A DNA stretch of 6,540 nucleotides. Source: Anaeroplasmataceae bacterium. Its GTDB lineage: Bacteria > Bacillota_I > Bacilli_A > Acholeplasmatales > Anaeroplasmataceae. The notes beneath the pieces were generated by a model that was not told where the DNA came from, searched no databases, and was given only the letters and a program-made list of their open reading frames with translations. Below are positions 1 through 6,326 of this stretch, in pieces. The stretch is taken from contig JAHHSW010000049.1 of the NCBI GenBank assembly GCA_020024985.1, forward strand, positions 1 through 6,540, read 5' to 3'. Position 1 is the first letter of the stretch. Each line of letters starts with the position of its first letter. The translations under genes and the position numbers were made by a program.

Positions 1-371
1 CTGTAACAGAGGAAATAGCGCCTTTTATTGAGGGTGAGCTCCATTATATAGGTAAATGCCCAATAGAGCTTAAAAGTGCTAATAAAAGGGTTCAAAATGT
101 CACTAAGTACCTTGATAGCAATCATTTTGTAGCTTCCTTAAGGGTTGATGCGATTATTGCTTCTTCATATAATTTATCTAGGAAGGAAGCCTTAGAAATT
201 ATTAAGGATGGGCTATTATTTATTAATCAAATTAATATATTAAATCCTACCCAAATGGTTAAGGAAAATGATATAATATCAGTAAGACATAAGGGAAAGC
301 TTAAAATAAGTAGTATTGGTGGTGCTACTAAAAGCGGTAGAATTATGGTAGTAATATCTAAAAGAATATAG
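1..371 (+). CDS. ylmH: YlmH-family S4 RNA-binding protein (3' part only)
   Basis: Only the last 122 residues are present. The reading frame enters at base 3 and ends at TAG (369-371). Visible residues 44-105 look like an S4 RNA-binding domain: SLRVDAIIA, then LSRKEALEIIKDG, then an FINQ strand and NDIISVRHKGK. This order matches the C-terminal half of YlmH (full family length about 260 residues), which lies in the divIVA/ylm cell-division cluster of many Bacillota. In Bacillus subtilis YlmH has been linked to ribosome-associated quality control, binding the 50S subunit and peptidyl-tRNA. The segment after ISVR reads HKGK rather than the glycine/arginine/phenylalanine-rich form I remember for the family. 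The stop lies 13 nt before mtnN, so the two are probably cotranscribed. The N-terminal half and the promoter are outside the window. Another S4 protein is possible, but the length from S4 to C-terminus fits YlmH best. Confidence 0.82.
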   Translation, partial: VTEEIAPFIEGELHYIGKCPIELKSANKRVQNVTKYLDSNHFVASLRVDAIIASSYNLSRKEALEIIKDGLLFINQINILNPTQMVKENDIISVRHKGKLKISSIGGATKSGRIMVVISKRI

Positions 372-384
372 AACGGAGAATTAT

Positions 385-1071
385 ATGAGGAAAATTGGTA
401 TAATTGCGGCTATGAGGCCTGAGATGGAAATTATTATGAATGAAATAGAAAATCTAAAGACTATTAAGGAATGTGGATTAGTATTTTATTTAGGTACTAT
501 TGAGGAGCATGAGGTTGTGTTAACTGAATGTGGTGTTGGTAAGGTTAATGCTGGTATGGCTGCAGCTATTTTAATATCTAGCTTTCAGTGTGATTTAATT
601 ATTAATACTGGTATTGCTGGAGGTGTTTCTCCATTAGAGCCTAGGGATGTTATAGTGGCTGATAAGCTAATATATCATGATGTTGATGTAAGAATATTTA
701 ATTATCCATATGGACAGGTTCCAGGAATGCCACTTGCCTATACGGTTAATCCTAATTTGCTTATAATGGTAAGAGGGGTTTTAAATAAGCTTGGTATTAA
801 GCATAAGGTTAGAAGCATTTATTCAGGAGATCAGTTTGTAACAGGACTTGATAAGCTTTCAAATGTTGGAGCTCCTAGGGACTGTGCCTGTGAAATGGAG
901 GGTGCAGCTATCGCCCAGGTTTGTCTAAAGGCTGGAGTAGACTTTTTAGTTTTACGCTTTATTTCTGATATTATTGGCTTACCAAGCCAAATTAATGATT
1001 ACCAAAGCTTTGAAACAGAGATGGCTGAAATGTCAGCAGGCATTACTCATAAGCTAATCTCTAATTTATAG
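385..1071 (+). CDS. mtnN: 5'-methylthioadenosine/S-adenosylhomocysteine nucleosidase
   Basis: This cytosolic enzyme hydrolyses the N-glycosidic bond of S-adenosylhomocysteine, methylthioadenosine and 5'-deoxyadenosine, releasing adenine. It relieves product inhibition of SAM-dependent enzymes and feeds the methionine and S-ribosylhomocysteine (LuxS) routes. The 228-residue length is normal for the family. Visible landmarks are the N-terminal GIIAAMRPE (residues 5-13), NTGIAGG (74-80), the substrate-pocket stretch YHDVDVRIFNYPYGQVPG (97-114), SGDQF (147-151), CEMEGAA (169-175) and RFISD (191-195). By alignment with the E. coli catalytic residues E12, E174 and D197, the equivalents are E13, E172 and D195; the 23-residue spacing of the last two is the same. 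The ATG at 385 is preceded by CGGAGAA (374-380), and the N-terminus matches the family start. It sits between ylmH (13 nt) and rnhA (10 nt), implying one transcript. No promoter fits in either gap. Confidence 0.96.
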   Translation: MRKIGIIAAMRPEMEIIMNEIENLKTIKECGLVFYLGTIEEHEVVLTECGVGKVNAGMAAAILISSFQCDLIINTGIAGGVSPLEPRDVIVADKLIYHDVDVRIFNYPYGQVPGMPLAYTVNPNLLIMVRGVLNKLGIKHKVRSIYSGDQFVTGLDKLSNVGAPRDCACEMEGAAIAQVCLKAGVDFLVLRFISDIIGLPSQINDYQSFETEMAEMSAGITHKLISNL

Positions 1072-1081
1072 TAGGTGGCCT

Positions 1082-1663
1082 ATGGATAAGTTTTATGCTA
1101 TAAAGGGTGAAGAGGGTAGTACTATAGTAAGGACCTGGGATGAGGCTCAGGTAGAAATAAAGAAATATACTAAGGTAAAATATAAGAAGTTTTCAAGCCT
1201 AGAGGAGGCTAAGGCCTTTAATGAGGGTAGAGAGCTTAGTGATAATATTTCTGAGCCAAAATGCTATATTGATGGGTCATTTGATAGTAAAACCAATAGA
1301 TATTCCTTTGGTGGAGTGCTAATCATAGATGGTCACGAGTATGAATTTAAAAGAGCCTTTGAGGAGGATAATTATTCACAGTATAGAAATGTAGCAGGCG
1401 AGATTAGAGGAGCTGGCTATATTATCAATTATTGTGTTAATAAGGGTATTAAGAAATTACATTTATTCTATGACTATAAGGGTATAGAGTGCTGGTATTT
1501 AAGAGAATGGAAGGCTAATACCGAGATAGCTATAAATTATCAGCTATTCGCAGATAGCGTTAGAAATAAAATAGAGGTGGTCTTTCATAAGGTGAAAAGC
1601 CATACTAATGATAAATATAATGATATGGCAGATATGCTAGCTAAGGAAGCTCTAGGAATCTAG
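1082..1663 (+). CDS. rnhA: Ribonuclease H1 with N-terminal hybrid-binding (viroplasmin) domain
   Basis: The enzyme cleaves the RNA strand of RNA:DNA hybrids, removing R-loops and primer RNA. Residues 1-48 form a caulimovirus-viroplasmin/RNase H1 hybrid-binding domain: FYAIKG, the conserved W19 in TWDEA, YKKFSSLEEAKAF. A short linker (about 49-59) leads to the RNase H fold (60-193). The four acidic metal ligands are visible: D64 in YIDGSF, E107 in NVAGEI, D131 in FYDYKGIE and D184 in NDMADMLAKEA. H174 in VKSHTND corresponds to the mobile active-site histidine. At 193 residues it is slightly shorter than many two-domain homologues because the linker is short. It starts 10 nt after the mtnN stop, behind AGGTGG (1073-1078), which is rather close to the ATG. 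Its 3' end is unusual because the last codons and the TAG lie inside a terminator stem. It carries the only tryptophans (W19, W138, W143) among the window's visible proteins. Confidence 0.94.
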   Translation: MDKFYAIKGEEGSTIVRTWDEAQVEIKKYTKVKYKKFSSLEEAKAFNEGRELSDNISEPKCYIDGSFDSKTNRYSFGGVLIIDGHEYEFKRAFEEDNYSQYRNVAGEIRGAGYIINYCVNKGIKKLHLFYDYKGIECWYLREWKANTEIAINYQLFADSVRNKIEVVFHKVKSHTNDKYNDMADMLAKEALGI

Positions 1664-1672
1664 AGCTTTTTT
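1647..1672 (+). terminator. Intrinsic terminator ending the ylmH-mtnN-rnhA unit
   Basis: A perfect 9-bp stem, AAGCTCTAG (1647-1655) with CTAGAGCTT (1660-1668), closes a GAAT tetraloop. Its 3' arm runs into a T tract at 1667-1672. Two further G·U pairs (1645-1646 with 1669-1670) could extend the stem into the U tract. The rnhA stop codon (1661-1663) is inside the descending arm, so the terminator is partly coding sequence. It separates the upstream unit from the uvrB promoter that starts 25 nt further on. Confidence 0.9.
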
Positions 1673-1696
1673 CAGGTGAAAACGAATTGAATTTCT

Positions 1697-1726
1697 TTGA
1701 AATACTGCTAATTAATAGTGTATAAT
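1697..1726 (+). promoter_or_regulatory. Sigma-70-type (SigA) promoter of uvrB
   Basis: The -35 box TTGAAA (1697-1702) and the -10 box TATAAT (1721-1726) are separated by 18 bp, giving 11 of 12 consensus positions. It lies in the 80-nt gap between the rnhA terminator and uvrB. Expected initiation is near 1732-1734, which leaves a leader of only about 11 nt before the uvrB ATG. No convincing LexA/DinR operator overlaps it. Confidence 0.85.
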
Positions 1727-1728
1727 AG

Positions 1729-1737
1729 AGGTGGTGA
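1729..1737 (+). promoter_or_regulatory. uvrB Shine-Dalgarno overlapping the predicted transcription start
   Basis: AGGTGGTGA (1729-1737) differs at one position from the AGGAGGTGA complement of the 16S rRNA 3' end, and ends 6 nt before the ATG at 1744. The -10 box ends at 1726, so initiation about 7 nt downstream falls inside this element. Only its 3' half (GGTGA) would then be on the mRNA. The element supports the start choice, but it may be used in truncated form. Confidence 0.65.
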
Positions 1738-1743
1738 TTAATT

Positions 1744-3705
1744 ATGTTATTTGAGATTAATTCTAGGTATAAGCCAACGGGTGATCAGCCTAAGGCTATA
1801 GAAAATATTTGTAAAAATTTTAATAATGGTATAAAAAGGCAGACTCTACTTGGTGCGACTGGTACTGGTAAGACCTTTACAATGGCTAATGTCATTAAGG
1901 GCTTAAATAGACCTACCTTAATACTTGCTCATAATAAAACCCTAGCAGGACAGCTTTATAATGAGATAAAGGATTTATTCCCAAATAATCATGTTGAGTA
2001 TTTTATTTCCTATTATGACTATTATCAGCCAGAGGCCTATGTGGTATCTAGTGATACCTATATAGAGAAGGACGCAAGAATTAATGATGAAATAGATGAA
2101 ATGCGTCATAAGGCAACTGCGGCTTTAATGGATTATAATGATACGATTGTTATTGCCTCAGTATCTTGTATTTATGGTATTGGTGATCCCGAGGACTATA
2201 GGGATACTATGCTTACCCTACGAGTAGGTGAGGAGTATAATAGAAAAAAGCTTTTAACAAGGCTTGTTGAAATGCAATTTGAAAGAAATGATTATGACTT
2301 TAAAAGAGGTAGCTTTAGAATTAAGGGTGATGTATTAGAAATAATACCACCATCAGAGCACTCTAAGGGAGTTAGAGTCGAGTTCTTTGATGATGAAATA
2401 GAGCGTATTAGGACCTTTGATGTAACTAATGGACAGGCTATAGATGATATTATGTTTACTAATATCTTTGCGGCAACTCACTTCGTTACTAATAAGGATA
2501 AGCTAGCTGAGGCTATTAGAAGAATTAAAGAGGAGCTTAAGGAGCAGGTAGATAAGTTCAATAAAGAGGGTAAGCCTCTTGAGGCTGAGCGTATTGAGCA
2601 AAGAACTAAATATGATATAGAGATGCTTGAGCAAACAGGCTTTTGCTCAGGAGTTGAGAATTATTCAAGGCATTTATCCTTAAGAGCTGAGGGTGAAACA
2701 CCATCAACCCTACTTGATTTCTTCCCTAAGGATTTTTTATTAATTATAGATGAATCCCATGTTACCTTACCTCAGGTAAGAGGTATGTATAATGGAGATA
2801 GGGCTCGTAAGCAAAATTTAGTTAATTATGGCTTCCGTTTACCTAGTGCCTTAGATAATAGACCACTTAAGCTTGATGAATTTAATAGTAAGCTTGATAA
2901 GGTATTATACGTAAGTGCTACACCAGGTGACTATGAAATGACTCTTCCAATTAGTGAGCAAATTATTAGACCTACTGGTCTATTAGATCCAATAATTGAG
3001 GTAAGACCATCAATGGGACAGGTCGATGATATTTATGCAGAAATATTAAAGACTATTGAAAAGAATGAAAGAGTATTGGTTACAACCCTAACTATTAAAA
3101 TGAGTGAGGATTTAACCGCCTATTTAAAGAAGCTAGGTCTAAAGGTAGCATATCTACATAGTGAAATTAAGGCCTTAGAAAGGCTTGAGGTATTAAGAGA
3201 TTTAAGACTAGGAAAATATGATGTTTTAGTTGGTATAAATCTTTTAAGAGAGGGTCTAGATTTACCAGAGGTATCCCTTGTTTGTATATTAGATGCTGAT
3301 AAGCAGGGCTTCTTAAGATCTCATAGATCCTTAATCCAAACTATTGGTAGAGCGGCTCGTAATAGTGAGGGACGTGTTATTATGTACGCTGATCAAGCTA
3401 GTGAGGCAATGGAGCTTGCTATTAGTGAGACTATGCGTAGACGTGAAATTCAAATGGAATATAATAAGGAGCACGGAATTACACCTAAGACTATTGTTAA
3501 GGCGATTCCTGCCACTGTTACTCAAAAGAAGCTTGATGATAAGCTAGTAACAAGAGAGTATCATAAGGCTAAGATGACAAAGGAAGAAAAGATTTTATTA
3601 ATTATGGAGCTAGAGGAAGAAATGAAGGCCTGTGCAAAGGATTTAAATTTCGAGGCTGCAGCTCAAATAAGAGATGCTATATTAGAGCTTAAGGCATCTA
3701 GATAA
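1744..3705 (+). CDS. uvrB: UvrABC excinuclease subunit B
   Basis: UvrB is the damage-verifying helicase-like subunit of nucleotide excision repair. It is loaded by UvrA, opens DNA around a lesion and recruits UvrC for incision. The 653-residue chain is full length. In order: [10 protein letters not shown] (10-19); Walker A GATGTGKT (37-44); the strand-clamping beta-hairpin [11 protein letters not shown] (89-99) with tyrosines Y90, Y91, Y93 and Y94; DTYIEKDA (104-111); a UvrA-interaction region (about 150-250); Walker B/helicase motif II DESH (336-339); SATPG (391-395); helicase motifs V and VI, including [14 protein letters not shown] (497-510) and QTIGRAARN (532-540); and a C-terminal UVR motif (about 612-650) for UvrC contact. 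All key residues are present. The start agrees with the family N-terminus. It heads an operon from its own promoter, with sdaA 9 nt downstream. The usual partner uvrA is not in the window. Like some other UvrB proteins, it has no tryptophan. Confidence 0.98.
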   Translation: MLFEINSRYKPTGDQPKAIENICKNFNNGIKRQTLLGATGTGKTFTMANVIKGLNRPTLILAHNKTLAGQLYNEIKDLFPNNHVEYFISYYDYYQPEAYVVSSDTYIEKDARINDEIDEMRHKATAALMDYNDTIVIASVSCIYGIGDPEDYRDTMLTLRVGEEYNRKKLLTRLVEMQFERNDYDFKRGSFRIKGDVLEIIPPSEHSKGVRVEFFDDEIERIRTFDVTNGQAIDDIMFTNIFAATHFVTNKDKLAEAIRRIKEELKEQVDKFNKEGKPLEAERIEQRTKYDIEMLEQTGFCSGVENYSRHLSLRAEGETPSTLLDFFPKDFLLIIDESHVTLPQVRGMYNGDRARKQNLVNYGFRLPSALDNRPLKLDEFNSKLDKVLYVSATPGDYEMTLPISEQIIRPTGLLDPIIEVRPSMGQVDDIYAEILKTIEKNERVLVTTLTIKMSEDLTAYLKKLGLKVAYLHSEIKALERLEVLRDLRLGKYDVLVGINLLREGLDLPEVSLVCILDADKQGFLRSHRSLIQTIGRAARNSEGRVIMYADQASEAMELAISETMRRREIQMEYNKEHGITPKTIVKAIPATVTQKKLDDKLVTREYHKAKMTKEEKILLIMELEEEMKACAKDLNFEAAAQIRDAILELKASR

Positions 3706-3714
3706 GGAGTTATT

Positions 3715-4911
3715 ATGCATTCAATTAAGGAATTATTTAAAATAGGAAATGGCCCATCTTCATCTCATACAATTGGGCCTAAAAGAGCAGTATTAGAATT
3801 TAAAAAAAGATACCCAGCTATAGATTATTGTAGATGCGTATTATATGGCTCTCTTGCCTTGACTGGGAAGGGCCATTTAACAGATTATATAATTGAAAAT
3901 ACTATGATGCCTATTCCTTGTACAGTTGAATTTGATATTATGACTACCAAAAGTCATCCTAATACTATGGAGCTATTTGGCTATAGGAATAATGAACTTA
4001 TAGGCTCTATGGAGATTTATTCAATTGGTGGTGGAGCTATTAAAATTAAGGGTGATGAGGATATTGTAGCATCTGAAATTTATCCACTTACTACCTTTTC
4101 TGAAATTAGAGAATATTGTAAGAATAAGGAAATTAGGCTTTATGATTACGTAAATGAGGTAGAGGATGATAGCTTTGATGATTATATGGAAAGCATTTAT
4201 GAAACAATGCTAAATGCTATTCAAAGAGGCTTAAATACAACTGGTGTTTTACCAGGTAGCCTAGAAATAAAAAGAAAGGCTAGCTATTTATTTAATCAAA
4301 AAACTGAAAAGCTTGATAATAGTGATTTGATGAGAAAAAATCTAATGGCTTATGCTTATGCAGTAGCTGAGGAGAATGCTTCAGGTGGAGAAATAGTTAC
4401 TGCCCCAACCTGTGGTGCTGCAGGAGTTTTACCTGCTTGCCTTGGCTATGCCTTAGATAAGTGTATTTATCCACACGAGGAAATTATTAACGCCCTAAAG
4501 ACAGCGGGCTTAATTGGTAATATTGTTAAGAAAAATGGCTCTATTAGTGGAGCTGAGGCCGGATGCCAGGCTGAGGTTGGTACAGCCTGTAGTATGGCGG
4601 CAGCCTTTTTAGCAGAGCTTAAGGGGCTTTCTATTGATAGAATAGAGGTAGCAGCGGAAATTGCGCTTGAGCATCACTTGGGCTTAACCTGTGATCCAAT
4701 TGATGGATATGTACAAATACCTTGTATAGAAAGAAATGCGGTTGCGGCCTTAAGGGCACTTGATGCAGCAACCCTTGCTTCATATTTAAATAATAGAGAT
4801 AGTAAGATTTCTTTTGATTTGGTTGTTGAAACAATGCTTGCTACAGGTAAGGATTTAGGTTATGAATATAGGGAGACCAGCGAGGGTGGTCTAGCTAAGA
4901 AATATAGGTAG
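3715..4911 (+). CDS. sdaA: L-serine dehydratase (L-serine ammonia-lyase), iron-sulfur type, single chain
   Basis: The enzyme deaminates L-serine to pyruvate and ammonia with a [4Fe-4S] cluster. The N-terminal beta-type domain (about 1-145) begins KELFKIGNGPSSSHTIGP, the family hallmark, and contains GSLALTGKGHLTD (45-57), HPNTM (81-85) and YSIGGGA (102-108). The alpha-type catalytic domain (about 155-395) has ENASGGEIVTAPTCGAAG (220-237), SGAEAGCQAEVGTACSMAA (278-296) and LGLTCDPIDGYVQIPCIERN (322-341). C284, C326 and C337 have the same 42- and 11-residue spacing as cluster ligands C343, C385 and C396 of the Legionella enzyme. Fusion of both domains contrasts with the split two-subunit enzyme of Bacillus. 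At 398 residues it is about 55 shorter than E. coli SdaA, mostly from a compact beta domain, and I see no ACT domain. AAGGAG (3704-3709) overlaps the uvrB stop and lies 5 nt before the ATG, suggesting translational coupling. Confidence 0.94.
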   Translation: MHSIKELFKIGNGPSSSHTIGPKRAVLEFKKRYPAIDYCRCVLYGSLALTGKGHLTDYIIENTMMPIPCTVEFDIMTTKSHPNTMELFGYRNNELIGSMEIYSIGGGAIKIKGDEDIVASEIYPLTTFSEIREYCKNKEIRLYDYVNEVEDDSFDDYMESIYETMLNAIQRGLNTTGVLPGSLEIKRKASYLFNQKTEKLDNSDLMRKNLMAYAYAVAEENASGGEIVTAPTCGAAGVLPACLGYALDKCIYPHEEIINALKTAGLIGNIVKKNGSISGAEAGCQAEVGTACSMAAAFLAELKGLSIDRIEVAAEIALEHHLGLTCDPIDGYVQIPCIERNAVAALRALDAATLASYLNNRDSKISFDLVVETMLATGKDLGYEYRETSEGGLAKKYR

Positions 4912-4917
4912 GGAATT

Positions 4918-6258
4918 ATGGGAATAGGAAATACTTATAAGTTAAAAATTGAAGGCTATGATATGAAGGGCTATGGAGTTGCTCATCATGAGAAGAAGGT
5001 AATCTTTGTTGATGGTGCTCTAATGGGCGAGGAGGTAATCGCAAGAATTACTGCACCTCATAAAAAGTATGCCTTTGCTGTGCTAGAGAGGGTTTTAGTA
5101 CCATCAAAGGATAGATGTGAGCCTGATTGCCCATATTATGGGGTATGTGGTGGCTGTGATTTAATGCACATGAACTATGAAAGTGAGGCTATGGTAAAGG
5201 CTAATAAGGTAGCTCAGGCCTTAAGAGGAATTAATGATTACACTATGAATCCTATAATTTCTGCTAGTAATATCTATGGATACCGTAATAAGGTTATGGT
5301 ACCATTTATGTATGATAGTGAGGACTTTGATGTTTTATATGGCTTTTATAGTAAGGGTAGTCACGATATATGCTCAATAGATGAATGTAAAATTAGTGAT
5401 GCCTTAACTAATAAAATGCTATATTTTATAAATAGATATTTAAGCATATTCCATATATCTATTTATAACGAGGAAAAGCATGAGGGCTTATTTAAGGAGG
5501 TAATGATTCGTCGTACAGCCTTAAATGAGTATATGGTGGTATTAGTTACTACTAAAGAGTATGATTTTAGTGAGCTTGTTAAATATTTAACTGAGGAATT
5601 TAAGGAAATTAAGAGTATTTACTTAAATATTAATCCAGATAAAACTAATGTGGTTTTATCCTATGAATATAAGCTTTTATATGGTAAGGAAACCATAATG
5701 GAGGATATATTAGGTCTTAAATTTAACGTATCTCCTTCATCATTTATGCAGGTTAATCATGATCAATGTGAGAGGCTTTATAGTGAGGCCTTTAGAATGG
5801 CTAAGCTAAATAAGGATATGAATGTAATCGATGCCTACTGTGGTATGGGAAGCATTACCTTAAATATTGCAACAGAGGTTAAGCATGTTTATGGTATTGA
5901 AATAGTACCTCAGGCAATTGATAATGCTAATAGTAATAAGCTACTTAATAATATTGATAATGCTACCTTCATTTGTGGAAAATGTGAGGAGGAGATTAAG
6001 AAGCTTGTTAATTTAAAGAACATTGATGTTATCTTCTTTGATCCACCTCGTAAGGGCTGTGATATAGAATTTTTAAATACAGTAATTGAAATGAATATTC
6101 CAAGCATTGTCTATATTTCATGTAATATAGCAACTGCCGCTAGGGATGTTAAAATTCTAGAGGAAAATGGATATAAGCTAAAGGAGGTAACTCCAGTAGA
6201 TTTATTCCCACGTACAGCTCATGTAGAGGCCGTACTTCGACTAGACAAAATTAAGTGA
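4918..6258 (+). CDS. rlmD: 23S rRNA (uracil-C5)-methyltransferase, RlmD/RlmCD type (TrmA family)
   Basis: The enzyme makes 5-methyluridine in 23S rRNA with SAM. In Gram-positive bacteria a single RlmCD (B. subtilis YefA) modifies both U747 and U1939, so dual specificity is likely but inferred. Residues 1-58 form a TRAM RNA-binding domain. A [4Fe-4S] site is formed by C71, C77 and C80 (CPYYGVCGGC) and probably C157 in DECKI. SPSSFMQVN (272-280) precedes the Rossmann fold, with SAM motif DAYCGMGS (305-312) and GIEIV (326-330). Catalytic elements are FDPPRKG (374-380), the nucleophile C402 in ISCNIATAARD, and the base E437 in RTAHVEAVLRL. The 446-residue length is typical. The start at 4918 lies 6 nt after the sdaA stop, behind a modest site (AGGTAGGG, 4906-4913) that overlaps that stop. 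It is the last gene of the uvrB operon. Its TGA stop overlaps a candidate extended -10 box. A tRNA TrmA role is less likely given the TRAM domain and cysteine cluster. Confidence 0.94.
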   Translation: MGIGNTYKLKIEGYDMKGYGVAHHEKKVIFVDGALMGEEVIARITAPHKKYAFAVLERVLVPSKDRCEPDCPYYGVCGGCDLMHMNYESEAMVKANKVAQALRGINDYTMNPIISASNIYGYRNKVMVPFMYDSEDFDVLYGFYSKGSHDICSIDECKISDALTNKMLYFINRYLSIFHISIYNEEKHEGLFKEVMIRRTALNEYMVVLVTTKEYDFSELVKYLTEEFKEIKSIYLNINPDKTNVVLSYEYKLLYGKETIMEDILGLKFNVSPSSFMQVNHDQCERLYSEAFRMAKLNKDMNVIDAYCGMGSITLNIATEVKHVYGIEIVPQAIDNANSNKLLNNIDNATFICGKCEEEIKKLVNLKNIDVIFFDPPRKGCDIEFLNTVIEMNIPSIVYISCNIATAARDVKILEENGYKLKEVTPVDLFPRTAHVEAVLRLDKIK

Positions 6259-6264
6259 TATAAT
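6256..6264 (+). promoter_or_regulatory. Candidate extended -10 element at the rlmD stop
   Basis: The sequence TGATATAAT matches the extended -10 consensus TGnTATAAT exactly, and its TGA is the rlmD stop codon. No good -35 box exists at 16-18 bp: the region at 6236-6241 reads TTCGAC, and TAGACA at 6242-6247 is too close. Initiation would fall near 6271, just before the three-arm hairpin region, giving a short terminated RNA or a leader. AT-rich sequence produces such matches by chance, so this is tentative. Confidence 0.35.
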
Positions 6265-6273
6265 AGGAAATAG

Positions 6274-6289
6274 ATGGCTTTAAAGCCAT
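6274..6289. repeat. Perfect 16-bp palindrome competing with the terminator
   Basis: ATGGCTTTAAAGCCAT is its own reverse complement. As RNA it would form a 6-bp hairpin (ATGGCT/AGCCAT) with a TTAA loop. Its right half is also the left arm of the downstream terminator, and its left half is an exact direct copy of part of the terminator's right arm (6315-6322). The two folds therefore exclude each other. A DNA-binding site for a dimeric protein is an alternative reading. Confidence 0.6.
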
Positions 6290-6297
6290 ATAAGTAG
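6274..6297 (+). other. Candidate 7-codon leader peptide reading frame
   Basis: ATG at 6274 opens a frame encoding MALKPYK, stopping at TAG (6295-6297). AGGAAA (6265-6270) lies 3 nt upstream of the ATG and could serve as a weak ribosome binding site if transcription reads through from rlmD. The frame spans the first two arms of the hairpin system (6274-6291), an arrangement seen in translation-controlled attenuators. Short frames like this are common by chance, and the peptide is not an obvious run of regulatory codons. Confidence 0.2.
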
Positions 6298-6326
6298 GTG
6301 TTTTCACTGAAAATATGGCTTTTTTT
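6282..6326 (+). terminator. Intrinsic terminator after rlmD
   Basis: AAAGCCATAT (6282-6291) pairs perfectly with ATATGGCTTT (6313-6322). The descending arm enters a seven-T tract (6320-6326). The 21-nt loop is long but contains a small inner hairpin: GGTG (6297-6300), a TTTT loop, and CACT (6305-6308), with one G·U pair. It lies 23 nt after the rlmD stop and is the natural end of the uvrB-sdaA-rlmD operon. On the opposite strand the stem is followed by only a short T run, so it is probably one-directional. Confidence 0.8.

Noticed and set aside
1683..1696. Degenerate LexA/DinR-like box just upstream of the uvrB -35 (CGAATTGAATTTCT).
   Set aside because: It resembles the GAAC-N4-GTTC core only as GAAT-N4-TTTC, with two core mismatches and poor flanks. 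In such AT-rich sequence this is expected by chance. A site nearer consensus, or LexA binding data, would be needed.
3331..3547. Alternative-frame open stretches on both strands inside uvrB.
   Set aside because: They lie over the conserved helicase motif VI region of uvrB and have leucine/serine-rich compositions typical of out-of-frame translation.
6242..6264. TAGACA (6242-6247) as a -35 box paired with TATAAT (6259-6264).
   Set aside because: The spacer would be only 11 bp, too short for sigma-70-type RNA polymerase. If the -10 functions, it would be as an extended -10 without a -35.
6256..6273. TGA read as tryptophan (mycoplasma-type code), extending rlmD by a few codons.
   Set aside because: All tryptophans visible are TGG and no gene has an internal TGA. 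The rlmD C-terminus already ends normally after the HVEAVLRL motif.
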